From an uncultured Eubacteriales bacterium (GTDB taxonomy: Bacteria > Bacillota > Clostridia > Lachnospirales > Cellulosilyticaceae), in contig URVM01000018.1 in assembly GCA_900551325.1 (NCBI GenBank), forward strand, positions 1 to 64,000: a stretch of 64,000 nt of DNA. Reading direction: 5' to 3'. The stretch's first letter is position 1, and each line of letters starts with the position of its first letter. The translations under genes and the position numbers were made by a program. This document shows positions 1 through 9,027 of this stretch, piece after piece. Below the pieces are notes generated by a model. It did not search any database. It worked only from the letters and a program-made list of their open reading frames with translations, and was not told where the DNA came from.

Positions 1-150
1 TAAGTAGCAAGTGTTTTTATTATTTCACTTGTCTACCTAGAAGGGAGCATATCAATAATTAGTGGACAACTACTTTTTTATGTTGTAGGAAATTTCTTTT
101 TTGGATACATAATGAGAGGAAGTAGTATAGGTTTTAGGAGAGCTCTATGA
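1..150 (+). pseudogene. Possible 3' remnant of a membrane protein
   Basis: Frame 1 is open from base 4 to a TGA at 148-150, giving about 48 residues that read as two hydrophobic stretches followed by a basic tail (end RRAL). Bases 1-3 are an in-frame TAA and there is no ATG, GTG or TTG near the start of the open stretch. It is therefore not an intact gene within this window. It could be the tail of a frameshifted or degraded membrane protein, or chance coding. No function is assigned. Confidence 0.25.
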
Positions 151-244
151 GGTTGATATTTTGTAATTATAAATCTATAATAGTATATAATATTTTAAAA
201 TATAAAACATAAAGTATAAATCATAAACAATAAGGGAGATAAAA

Positions 245-1264
245 ATGGTGAGAGCAAAAAATTATGTGTTTTTTGTGGATTTACCCATTATGCAAAATAG
301 GTTTTATTTTCATGCAGAGGAAGTAGAAATGAAAAAGCCACTTATTGCAGGACAAAATCTAGATGAAAATAAGATATTATATGTAAATATGCAAAACCCA
401 AAAGTATATATAAAAGATTATAATAATCAATCAGCTCAATTCATATTAGAGAACATTAAAAAATATGAGTATTATGAGGGATATGATGGGGAAGAAGATC
501 ACTTCTTTTATCATTATCATAACTTATTAGAAATATCTATAGTGTTATCAGGAGAAGGTTATTATTTTGTAGATGGTAAGGCCATACGAGTTCAAAAGGG
601 TTCTGTTATTATATTTAATCCATTAGTACCTCATGCCTGGTTAGCAGATAAGGATAACCCACCTATTCAGAAGACTTTTATATTTTATCCAACATTACTA
701 ATAGGTGATGAAATTGAAAAGGAAGAGAACCAGGTTTTTAGAGAATATTTACATCATATGACTTATTTATATATAGATAAAAAAGAAAGCGCACGTTATG
801 AAGAATTATTAGAAAGTATTTATAAAGAGTACATAGAAAGAAAAGAAGGATATCAACTAACCATAAAATCTTTGCTCTTATTATTCTTTGTTTATATTTT
901 TAGAGAAAGAATCAATGTACAGGAGAGAAAACCTAAAAGTAGTAATTACTTAGATATTGAACAAGCTATTAAATATATGAAAAATAATTTTCATAATAAT
1001 ATTTCTCTAGAAGAAGTAGCGAGCAAAGTTTATATGCATCCTAATTACTTTTCTACAGTTTTTAAGAAAAAGTGTGGTATATCTTTTGCAGAGTATATGA
1101 ATAGTTTAAAAGTGTCTATGGCTACAGAACTTATGCAAAGCACAGATTTAACAATTGATGAGATTGCTATAAAATGTGGATTTAGTTCTTTATCTAATTT
1201 CTATAGAGTGTTTAAGAAGATATATAAAGTAAGTCCAGCCAAATATAGCAAACAAATATTATAA
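245..1264 (+). CDS. AraC-family transcriptional regulator with N-terminal cupin domain
   Basis: This 339-residue protein has a cupin-like effector domain around residues 75-165, including a YHYHN motif, a GEGYYFVDG turn and PLVPHAW. A double helix-turn-helix AraC domain follows at about residues 240-335, with ISLEEVASKVYMHPNYFS and LTIDEIAIKCGFSSLSNFYR. Members of this architecture usually sense a sugar or oligosaccharide and activate nearby catabolic genes. The start at 245 follows a GGGAGAT ribosome site. The gene lies just upstream of, and in the same direction as, a GH2 enzyme and a DUF4838 protein, so it is the likely regulator of that pair (inference). The effector cannot be read from sequence. 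Confidence 0.88.
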   Translation: MVRAKNYVFFVDLPIMQNRFYFHAEEVEMKKPLIAGQNLDENKILYVNMQNPKVYIKDYNNQSAQFILENIKKYEYYEGYDGEEDHFFYHYHNLLEISIVLSGEGYYFVDGKAIRVQKGSVIIFNPLVPHAWLADKDNPPIQKTFIFYPTLLIGDEIEKEENQVFREYLHHMTYLYIDKKESARYEELLESIYKEYIERKEGYQLTIKSLLLLFFVYIFRERINVQERKPKSSNYLDIEQAIKYMKNNFHNNISLEEVASKVYMHPNYFSTVFKKKCGISFAEYMNSLKVSMATELMQSTDLTIDEIAIKCGFSSLSNFYRVFKKIYKVSPAKYSKQIL

Positions 1265-1296
1265 AAGTTGTTCCTAGATAAGGAACGACTTTTTCT
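1265..1296 (+). terminator. Intrinsic terminator after the AraC gene
   Basis: An 11-bp stem (AAGTTGTTCCT with AGGAACGACTT, one G-U pair) around an AGATA loop is followed by a T run, immediately after the stop codon. Confidence 0.8.
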
Positions 1297-1451
1297 GTTT
1301 AAATTCTAATATTTTAATAATAATTTATAAGATATTAAAGTGTTTAACTTAGAATATTGTTTATTAAAAGTATGCTAAGTATAGTCTTAGTGATAGATGA
1401 AATAACTAAGTGTTTTATTAGTCTATTAAATAAGAAAATATGAGGTGAAAA

Positions 1452-3662
1452 ATGTTAGTTTCAAAACATAAACAACTAATAAACAATAATTGGACATATA
1501 AAAGAAATCTAGAAGATCATGGTAAAGTAGTACACCTTCCTCATACAAATCAAGAAGTACCTTATAATTATTTCGATGAGAAGATGTATCAGTTCATAAG
1601 TTATTATGAAAAACAAATTACCACTAAAGAGAGTGATAGACAGTTTTTAGTATTTGATGGTGTAATGACTGCTTTTAAGCTATATATAGAAAATCAATAT
1701 GTAGGTGAGTATAAGGGTGGCTATATCCCTCATGTAGTAGAGATAACAGATTTTGTAGAGAAAAATAAAGAATATAAGATAAGAGTAGAAGTAGATTCAA
1801 GAGAAAGAGAAGATATTCCACCCTTTGGACATGTGATAGACTATTTGACTTTTGGTGGTATTTATAGAGATGTATGGCATTATCATGTAAGCCAAACTTA
1901 TATTAAAAATATTTACTTTAAGTATGAAGTCCTTAACCATGATGGGCATAAAGGTAGTGTGGAATGTTCACCAATTATAGAAATTGATAGTAGAGATGTA
2001 GTAAAAGAAGTAAGTGGTAAATTAACTATTTGTAATGAAGAAAGAAATTTTAACTTACATATAAATCCTGGGGTACATAGATATACTCTTCAGTCTTTTA
2101 TACTAGAAGATGTAGCTTTATGGGATATTAACTATCCAAATTTATATAGTTGTCAGGTTGTCCTTGAAGGAGAAAGAAGTCATGATGAAGCAAGTATTCA
2201 GATAGGCTTTAGAGAAATTATCATAGGAGGAGATGTGCTTAAGTTAAATGGCAAAAATATTACTTTAAGAGGATTAAATAGACATCAAAGTTATCCCTAT
2301 GTAGGTTATGCTATGCCTAAACGTGTACAAGAACAAGATGCAGTCATCTTAAAGACTGAACTAGGCCTTAATGCGGTAAGAACATCTCACTATCCACAAT
2401 CTCCTTATTTCTTAGATAAATGCGATGCTTTAGGTTTACTTGTGCTAGAAGAAATACCTGGTTGGCAGCATATAAGTAGAAGAGAAGATTGGAGAGCTCA
2501 AGTTCTAAAAGATGTAAGAACCATGATAGAAAGAGACTATAACCATCCATCCATCATTACTTGGGGTGTTCGTATTAATGAATCTGGGGATGATGAAGAA
2601 CTCTATACAAAAACCAATGCTCTTGCAAGAGAGTTAGATGATACAAGGCCTACTTCTGGTGTAAGATGTTTTGAAAGAAGTCAGTTTTTAGAAGACATCT
2701 ATACTATGAATGACTTTATTCATGATGGGTCTGAAAATATTCTAAGAACAAGAAGAAGATGTACAGGAACAGAAGAGTCAGTACCTTATATGGTTACTGA
2801 GTTCTGCGGACATATTTACCCAACTAAAAAGTTCGATCAAGAAGAACGTTTAGTAGAGCATGCCTTAAGACATGGACGTATTCAAAGTATGGCAAGGCAA
2901 AAGGAAGAAGTATTAGGTGCTATCGGATGGTGTGCTTTTGACTACTATACACACTATGACTTTGGAAGTGGTGATCGTATATGCTATCACGGTGTAATGG
3001 ATATGTTCCGTATTCCTAAATTTGCAGCAGCTACTTACAAGAGTCAAAGAAAGCCAAGTGAAGGTTATGTGATAGAGCCTCTTACTTACTGGACACGTGG
3101 CGAAAGAAATAAGGGAACTGTATTTCCGATACATGTATTTACAAACTGTGATGTAATAGAAGTAAAATTAGCAGGTGTAAGTAAAGGAAGATTTTCACGT
3201 CAATTCTACAACACAGATCCTAAAATGCAGTATCTTGAATACCCACCATTTATGTTACAGATGAATAACGGGGAGTGGGGAGCTTCTTGGTCTGATGCAG
3301 AATTTATTGGTTATGCAAATGGAGAAGCAGTTGTGAGTAAAAAGTTTGCAGCTAATCCAGTTTATGAAGGTATAGAACTTACATGTGATCATGAAGAACT
3401 TAAGTTAGACTGCTATGATGCTACACGTATTGTTGTAAAGGCAGTAGACCAAGTAGGAAATACAATTCCATATATTAATGAATTTATTACTATAGAAACC
3501 ACTGGAGCCATAGAGGTTATAGGACCTAAGACAGTAGCCTTAATCGGGGGAAGTATAGGTTTTTGGGTAAGATCAAAAGTAGGCGAAGAAGCTGGTGACG
3601 CTACTATTAAAGTAACGTCAAGTAGAGGAGACACCAAAGAAGTTAGGATTAAAATGCAATAA
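1452..3662 (+). CDS. Glycoside hydrolase family 2 protein (beta-galactosidase/beta-glucuronidase type)
   Basis: The 736 residues show the GH2 order: N-terminal jelly-roll sugar-binding domain, immunoglobulin-like domain, then a TIM barrel from about residue 265. The barrel carries LRGLNRHQSYPY and VRTSHYPQSPYF. The predicted acid/base is E377 in INESGDDEE and the predicted nucleophile is E450 in MVTEFCGH. Their 73-residue separation matches the family. C-terminal beta domains follow. There is no signal peptide, so it should act in the cytoplasm on imported oligosaccharides. It sits between an AraC regulator and a DUF4838 protein. Substrate specificity (galactoside, glucuronide or other) cannot be decided here. 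Confidence 0.9.
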   Translation: MLVSKHKQLINNNWTYKRNLEDHGKVVHLPHTNQEVPYNYFDEKMYQFISYYEKQITTKESDRQFLVFDGVMTAFKLYIENQYVGEYKGGYIPHVVEITDFVEKNKEYKIRVEVDSREREDIPPFGHVIDYLTFGGIYRDVWHYHVSQTYIKNIYFKYEVLNHDGHKGSVECSPIIEIDSRDVVKEVSGKLTICNEERNFNLHINPGVHRYTLQSFILEDVALWDINYPNLYSCQVVLEGERSHDEASIQIGFREIIIGGDVLKLNGKNITLRGLNRHQSYPYVGYAMPKRVQEQDAVILKTELGLNAVRTSHYPQSPYFLDKCDALGLLVLEEIPGWQHISRREDWRAQVLKDVRTMIERDYNHPSIITWGVRINESGDDEELYTKTNALARELDDTRPTSGVRCFERSQFLEDIYTMNDFIHDGSENILRTRRRCTGTEESVPYMVTEFCGHIYPTKKFDQEERLVEHALRHGRIQSMARQKEEVLGAIGWCAFDYYTHYDFGSGDRICYHGVMDMFRIPKFAAATYKSQRKPSEGYVIEPLTYWTRGERNKGTVFPIHVFTNCDVIEVKLAGVSKGRFSRQFYNTDPKMQYLEYPPFMLQMNNGEWGASWSDAEFIGYANGEAVVSKKFAANPVYEGIELTCDHEELKLDCYDATRIVVKAVDQVGNTIPYINEFITIETTGAIEVIGPKTVALIGGSIGFWVRSKVGEEAGDATIKVTSSRGDTKEVRIKMQ

Positions 3663-3717
3663 ATTAAAAAGAGTACTATCTACAATAGGGTATATAAAAC
3701 CTATAGGAGGAAAAAGC

Positions 3718-5628
3718 ATGTATAAAATTTATCGTATAGGAACAGAACAAACACTATGCTTTGCCGCAAGGGAATTAGCTAAATATCTTACTTTAATCAC
3801 AGAAGAAGATTGCTTTGAAATTGAAGAAGCGAGTACTTATAGTGAAGATAAAGAAGGTATATGGCTTGGACTAGATACAGATTTTAATACTGTCATTGAA
3901 GTGGAAAATAGAAGACTAGATGATGGCATTGTAATACATATAGAAAAGGGCAATGGGTTTATTGCTGGAAGTAATGAAAGAAGTGTTTTAATTGGTATTT
4001 ATCGTTTTTTAACTAAGCTTGGATGTGCTTTTATAAGACCTGGAAAAGATGGGGAAGTGCTTGTTAAAAGACAGATGAATGAAATGAGTGTACAGATAAA
4101 AGAAACTGCTTCTTATCGTCATAGAGGTGTAGTCATTGAAGGGGCAAATAGTTATGAGAACGTATTAGATATGATAGAGTGGATGCCAAAGGTAGGCTAT
4201 AATAGTTACTTTATTCAATTTATGCATGCTTATTCTTTCTTCAAACAGTGGTATGCACATTCACATAATCCACTTAAAAAGCCTGAGTTCTTTAATGATG
4301 AAATGGCAGCCATTTTTACTGAGGATTTAACAAAAGAGATTAAAAGAAGAGGTCTTATTTTCCATGCGGTAGGACATGGATGGACTTGTGAAGCTTTAGG
4401 CATACCTGGAAGAGGGTGGGGAAGGGAAGAACATAATTTAAGCGAAGAGATGAAGGAATGTTTAGCTCTTATAAAGGGAGAAAGAAAATTCTACTATGAT
4501 GTACCTCTTAATACTAACTTATGTTATTCAAATCCTAAAGTCCAACAGCTTTTCGTAGAAAAAGTAGTAAGTTATGCAAAAGCGCATAAGTCAGTAGATA
4601 TGTTACATGTATGGGTGGCAGATGATTTAAATAATCATTGTGAATGTGAGAGCTGTCGTACTTTAACACCTACTGATTGGTATGTACAAATACTTAATCA
4701 AATAGATGAAAGGTTAACCCAAGAAGGGATAGATACACAAATTGTCTTCTTACTTTACTTTGAGTTATTATGGACACCAATTCAAGAAAGATTAAATAAT
4801 AAAGATCGTTTCTTAATGATGTTTGCACCTATTTCTAGAACCTTTGTAACCTCCTATGATGAGGTAAAAACAGAGGAAGAAGTTATAGAACCATTTGAAC
4901 TTAATAAAATAAAGTTACCATCTAGTGTGACAAAGTATATTCAGTTTTTAAAAGAATGGCAGCAAGTTTTTAAAGGAGATAGTTTTGATTTTGACTATCA
5001 CCTTGGAAGGGCTCACTACGGGGATGCTGGCTATTACAAAATAGCAGAAGTAATTTATAAAGATGTAAGACATCTTAAACATTTAGGGTTAAATGGTCTA
5101 TTAAGTTGCCAACAGCAACGTACTTTCTTCCCAACAGCCTTACCAAACTATGTTATGGGACGTACTTTATGGAATGATGAATTGTTGTTTGAAGACTTAG
5201 TAGAAGAGTATTTCTCCAATGCTTTTGGAGAAAACTATAAAGCTTGCATTGATTATTTACAAAAGGTATCAGATGTTTTTGATATGGATTACTGGCATAT
5301 ACAAAGGGGAGGCATTAATTTAGATTTTGCGGGCAAAGTTCTAAAAGCATATGATATTGTAGAAGAGTTTGAAAAAGTTGTAGCCCAAAATCAAGAGCAT
5401 ACAAGTAAGGTAGAAGCACTTTCTTGGGCATACATAAAGTATCATTTAGAATATACCAAACTTTTTGCAAAAGCTCTAAGTGCAAAGGCAAGAGGTGAAG
5501 AAGAAAAAGCAAATGAATATTGGGGAGAGTTTACTAATTATATTTGTACACATGAAGATATTCTTCAACCTGCTTTAGATGTATTTAGAATTTCTATGAT
5601 TGGTAAAATCTTTATGAAGTTAGGCTAA
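3718..5628 (+). CDS. DUF4838 / GH20-like domain protein, putative glycan hydrolase
   Basis: This 636-residue protein begins with the small alpha/beta domain seen before GH67 and GH20 barrels (FAARELAKYLTLITEEDCFEI, then GIYRFLTKLGCAFIRPGKDG). A barrel-like region follows with the DUF4838 hallmark DDLNNHCECESCRTLTPTDW at about residues 301-320. Many DUF4838 proteins occur in polysaccharide-utilisation loci but their reaction is generally unproven. It follows the GH2 gene by 55 nt with its own AGGAGG site, so co-transcription is likely. No signal peptide is seen, implying cytoplasmic action like the GH2 enzyme. Confidence 0.78.
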   Translation: MYKIYRIGTEQTLCFAARELAKYLTLITEEDCFEIEEASTYSEDKEGIWLGLDTDFNTVIEVENRRLDDGIVIHIEKGNGFIAGSNERSVLIGIYRFLTKLGCAFIRPGKDGEVLVKRQMNEMSVQIKETASYRHRGVVIEGANSYENVLDMIEWMPKVGYNSYFIQFMHAYSFFKQWYAHSHNPLKKPEFFNDEMAAIFTEDLTKEIKRRGLIFHAVGHGWTCEALGIPGRGWGREEHNLSEEMKECLALIKGERKFYYDVPLNTNLCYSNPKVQQLFVEKVVSYAKAHKSVDMLHVWVADDLNNHCECESCRTLTPTDWYVQILNQIDERLTQEGIDTQIVFLLYFELLWTPIQERLNNKDRFLMMFAPISRTFVTSYDEVKTEEEVIEPFELNKIKLPSSVTKYIQFLKEWQQVFKGDSFDFDYHLGRAHYGDAGYYKIAEVIYKDVRHLKHLGLNGLLSCQQQRTFFPTALPNYVMGRTLWNDELLFEDLVEEYFSNAFGENYKACIDYLQKVSDVFDMDYWHIQRGGINLDFAGKVLKAYDIVEEFEKVVAQNQEHTSKVEALSWAYIKYHLEYTKLFAKALSAKARGEEEKANEYWGEFTNYICTHEDILQPALDVFRISMIGKIFMKLG

Positions 5629-5712
5629 TTTAGAGTGATTTATTTTCTAAGTTAGATGAGTACAACTAATAGAGAATGAGAAAATTATATTGATAAATAG
5701 TATTAAAGGTAG

Positions 5713-5757
5713 AAACAAAAAGTAGTAAGATCATTTCTTGCTACTTTTTGTTTATTT
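5713..5757 (+). terminator. Intrinsic terminator closing the GH2/DUF4838 unit
   Basis: A 17-bp near-perfect inverted repeat at 5713-5729 and 5737-5753 has a short loop. Its A-rich left arm and T-rich right arm suit termination in both directions. The remaining bases up to 5968 hold only a promoter. Confidence 0.8.
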
Positions 5758-5891
5758 AATTATTTAAATAGTACATCTTGCATTTGTATATTTATAAAAA
5801 TTTGTTATACTAATTTATACAATAGACAATTAGGGTTGATAAAATAAATTATGCAAAATAATTAAAAAATCAAAATCTGTATATTGTCATG

Positions 5892-5920
5892 TTGTAAAAC
5901 TAAAAATATTATGATATAGT
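5892..5920 (+). promoter_or_regulatory. Sigma-A-type promoter for the ACT protein-hom-apgM unit
   Basis: TTGTAA at 5892-5897 and TATAGT at 5915-5920 are separated by 17 nt, about 50 nt upstream of the ACT-protein start. No T-box or threonine-type leader structure is evident between this site and the start codon. Confidence 0.55.
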
Positions 5921-5968
5921 CTGTATATTAAATACAAATGTTCACCATATGCGCACAAGGAGAATACA

Positions 5969-6412
5969 ATGAAACAGAACAAGCAATTTTATATTATTGA
6001 TAAAGACGTACTACCAGAGGTTTTTCTTAAGGTAATGGACGTAAAGAACTTGCTTGAGACAGAAAAAGCAATGACAGTACAAGAAGCTACAGAGATAGTA
6101 GGAATTAGTAGAAGTTCCTTTTATAAATATAAAGACTCTATTATGCCTTTTTACGAAAAGGGAAGAGGACAGACTATCACTATATTGATTAGACTAAAAG
6201 ATGAAGCTGGTAGATTGTCTGAACTATTAAATTACATTGCAAGCTTGGGTGGGAATATTTTGACTATTAATCAAATGATTCCTATGAATGGGATTGCACT
6301 TATAAACATGTGTATGGAAACACAGCATGTAAAAATGGAATTAGGAGAATTTATCGATAAGTTACAAGTAATACAAGGGGTTCAAAAAGTGAAATTATTG
6401 GCAAGGGAATAA
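5969..6412 (+). CDS. UPF0735 ACT domain-containing protein (PheB-like)
   Basis: The 147 residues contain a short helix-turn-helix-like segment (TVQEATEIVGISRSSFYKYK, about 36-55) followed by an ACT domain from about residue 70 (TILIRLKDEAGRLSELLNYI). ACT domains bind amino acids. This combination is the UPF0735 family, often encoded next to homoserine dehydrogenase or prephenate dehydratase. It lies 16 nt upstream of hom and probably in one operon with it. The role is probably amino-acid-responsive regulation, but it is not demonstrated for the family. Confidence 0.88.
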   Translation: MKQNKQFYIIDKDVLPEVFLKVMDVKNLLETEKAMTVQEATEIVGISRSSFYKYKDSIMPFYEKGRGQTITILIRLKDEAGRLSELLNYIASLGGNILTINQMIPMNGIALINMCMETQHVKMELGEFIDKLQVIQGVQKVKLLARE

Positions 6413-6428
6413 TAAGGAGGATGCAAAT

Positions 6429-7646
6429 ATGAAAGTAGCAGTTTTAGGGTATGGCACAGTCGGTTCAGGAGTAGTGGAGGTTTTAACTACAAATTCTGAA
6501 AGTATTAAGAAGAAGGCGGGGACTTCTTTAGAGGTTAAATATATTTTAGATCTTAAAGATTTTAATGATCATCCACTTCAAGATAAATTTGTAAAAGACA
6601 TTAACATCATTTTAAATGATGAGGAAATAGATATTGTAGCAGAAGCTATGGGAGGGACTAATCCAGCTTATACTTTTGTAAAAGAGGTCTTATTACGAGG
6701 AAAAAGTGTTGTTACTTCTAATAAGGAGCTTGTAGCAGCCTATGGACCTGAACTTTTAGAACTTGCAAAAATAAATAACTGTAACTTTTTATTTGAAGCA
6801 AGTGTAGGTGGGGGAATTCCTGTTATCAGACCATTAAATAGTGCATTAACAGCAGATGAAATTTATGAAATTACAGGTATTTTAAATGGTACAACTAACT
6901 TTATTTTAACAAAGATGAAATCAGAGGGTAGAAGTTTCCAAGATGTATTAAAGGAAGCACAAGACCTAGGGTATGCAGAGAGAAATCCAGAAGCAGATGT
7001 GGAAGGCTATGATGCTTGTCGTAAAATAGCTATATTAGGATCTTTAGCACTTGGTGAGCATGTAGATTATAAAGAAGTTTATACTAAAGGAATTACTACT
7101 ATTACTAAAGAAGATATGGACTATGCTACTAAGCTAGGCTATAGTATTAAACTTTTAGGAAGTTGTAAGAAAACAGAAGACGGTATTTATGCAAGTGTTC
7201 AACCAATTATGATTCCAAACACTCATCCTCTTGCTACGGTAAGCGATGTATTTAATGCTGTACTTGTAAAAGGCAATATGGTAGGAGATGTAATGTTCTA
7301 TGGTAGAGGAGCTGGTAAACTTCCTACTGCAAGTGCGGTTGTAGCAGATATTATTGATGCAGCTAAGCATAAAGATACAAATATCATGTGTTTCTGGAGT
7401 AGAGAAAAAGTAGGACTTGAAGCGTATGAAAGTTGTAAAGGATCTTATTTTATAAGAATTAAGGGAAATGCTCTTACCAATGAGCAGCTTGTACAAGAAA
7501 GTTTTGGAAAAGTAACACCAGTTGTGCCACTAAAAGAAGATGAATACGTTTTTATTACAAATAAAGAGCCTATTCATGTATTAGAAAGTAAGATTGGAAA
7601 TTTAAAAGATGTAGAAGTACTTAGTAAAATCTGCATTGAACAATAA
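6429..7646 (+). CDS. hom: Homoserine dehydrogenase
   Basis: This enzyme reduces aspartate semialdehyde to homoserine at the branch to threonine and methionine. The 405 residues start with a Rossmann motif (LGYGTVGSGV). They continue with the catalytic segment GILNGTTNFILTKM and the YAERNPEADVEGYDACRK region, and end in a C-terminal ACT-like domain from about residue 335 that usually mediates threonine feedback. AAGGAGG precedes the ATG. It is 16 nt downstream of the ACT-protein gene and 21 nt upstream of the apgM-like gene, so the three probably form one operon. Confidence 0.95.
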   Translation: MKVAVLGYGTVGSGVVEVLTTNSESIKKKAGTSLEVKYILDLKDFNDHPLQDKFVKDINIILNDEEIDIVAEAMGGTNPAYTFVKEVLLRGKSVVTSNKELVAAYGPELLELAKINNCNFLFEASVGGGIPVIRPLNSALTADEIYEITGILNGTTNFILTKMKSEGRSFQDVLKEAQDLGYAERNPEADVEGYDACRKIAILGSLALGEHVDYKEVYTKGITTITKEDMDYATKLGYSIKLLGSCKKTEDGIYASVQPIMIPNTHPLATVSDVFNAVLVKGNMVGDVMFYGRGAGKLPTASAVVADIIDAAKHKDTNIMCFWSREKVGLEAYESCKGSYFIRIKGNALTNEQLVQESFGKVTPVVPLKEDEYVFITNKEPIHVLESKIGNLKDVEVLSKICIEQ

Positions 7647-7667
7647 AAAGAAATAGAGGGTGAGGTT

Positions 7668-8885
7668 ATGAAATACATTGTCATACTAGCCGATGGGATG
7701 GCAGATGAAAAAATAGAAGCCTTAGATGGTAAAACACCTCTTGAGTATGCCCATACACCAAATATAGATGCTTTAGCACCCTATAGTGAAATAGGAATTG
7801 TAAGTACTATACCAGAAGGATGTGCAAAGGGAAGTGATACAGCTAATTTATCAGTACTTGGTTATAATCCTAAAAAGTACTACTTTGGAAGAAGTCCTTT
7901 AGAAGCTTTAAGTATGGGGGTTACACTAGGAGATAGTGATGTAACCTTTAGAACTAACGTTGTAACTGTAAGTGAAGATGATGAAAGTTATGAAGATAAG
8001 ATGATTCTAGATCATAGCTGTGATGAGATTTCAACTAAAGAAGCTAAGGTACTTATTGAAGCAGTAGAAGAGAGCTTTGGTGATGAAGTAAAGAGATTTT
8101 ATCCTGGAGTAAGCTATAGGCATCTTTTAGTGTGGCAAGGTGGAAGTACCAATGTAAAGCTTACACCTCCTCACGATATATTGGATCAAAGAATTGGAAA
8201 TTATAAACCTGAAGGAGACTATGCTGATGTGATTTGGTCTATGATGGAAAGAAGTTATAACATTCTTAAAGACCACCCCATTAATAAAGAAAGAAAACTA
8301 AAAGGTTTAAAACCAGCAAATAGTATTTGGATATGGGGAGAAGGGGTCAAACCTAGATTACCACAGTTTAAAGATAAATATGGGGTTAGTGGAGCTGTTA
8401 TTTCAGCAGTTGACCTTATTAAGGGAATTGGTATTGGAGCTGGCATGACATCTATAGATGTAGAAGGAGCAACAGGAAATGTGCATACCAACTATAAAGG
8501 TAAGGCAGATGCTGCAATTAAGTATTTACTAGAAGATGGTGGAGAGTTTGTTTATGTTCATCTAGAAGGACCAGATGAATGTGGCCATCGTAATGAAATG
8601 GAAAACAAAGTTTTAGCCATATCTCAAATAGATACAAAAGTTATAGGACCTATTATAGATGCCTTAAAAGTAGCAAATGAAGATTTTAGATTAATGGTAC
8701 TACCAGATCATCCAACACCCCTAAGACTTAGAACACATACATCTGATCCAGTGCCTTATATGATTTATGATTCTACAAATATCCAACAAGTTCAAAAGGA
8801 TAAAAGTTATTGTGAAGCTTATGCAATGACTACAGGAAAGCATTTTGAAAAGGGTTATGAGCTTATGGAATATTTTTTGAAGTAA
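7668..8885 (+). CDS. ApgM-like alkaline-phosphatase-superfamily enzyme; phosphoglycerate mutase or alternative homoserine kinase
   Basis: The 405 residues match the archaeal-type cofactor-independent phosphoglycerate mutase family. Visible metal and nucleophile motifs are ADGMAD (about 8-13), GSDTANLSVLGYNP (about 56-69), the EGPDECGHRNE segment (about 300-310) and PDHPTPLRLRTH. When the gene sits next to hom in Clostridia and Bacteroidetes it has been proposed, from context, to be a functional analogue of homoserine kinase. The location 21 nt after hom supports that idea. A GHMP-type thrB lies 2.3 kb downstream, so the window appears to encode two candidates for the same step, or this one retains mutase activity. 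Confidence 0.82.
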   Translation: MKYIVILADGMADEKIEALDGKTPLEYAHTPNIDALAPYSEIGIVSTIPEGCAKGSDTANLSVLGYNPKKYYFGRSPLEALSMGVTLGDSDVTFRTNVVTVSEDDESYEDKMILDHSCDEISTKEAKVLIEAVEESFGDEVKRFYPGVSYRHLLVWQGGSTNVKLTPPHDILDQRIGNYKPEGDYADVIWSMMERSYNILKDHPINKERKLKGLKPANSIWIWGEGVKPRLPQFKDKYGVSGAVISAVDLIKGIGIGAGMTSIDVEGATGNVHTNYKGKADAAIKYLLEDGGEFVYVHLEGPDECGHRNEMENKVLAISQIDTKVIGPIIDALKVANEDFRLMVLPDHPTPLRLRTHTSDPVPYMIYDSTNIQQVQKDKSYCEAYAMTTGKHFEKGYELMEYFLK

Positions 8886-8951
8886 ATAAAACATCATAAG
8901 AAATCAATTTTTGAACAAGTTTATTTTAATTTATTATTTAACAAAAAATTA

Positions 8952-8981
8952 TTGTAGTTTAGTGTAAAAAGGTGCTATAAT
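8952..8981 (+). promoter_or_regulatory. Probable sigma-A promoter of lysC
   Basis: TTGTAG at 8952-8957 and TATAAT at 8976-8981 are 18 nt apart. The leader from here to the start codon is only about 40 nt, too short for a lysine riboswitch. Confidence 0.5.
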
Positions 8982-9027
8982 GGGATAATTCCTAAATTTA
9001 GACTAATAGTATGGAGGAGGAGTTCAG

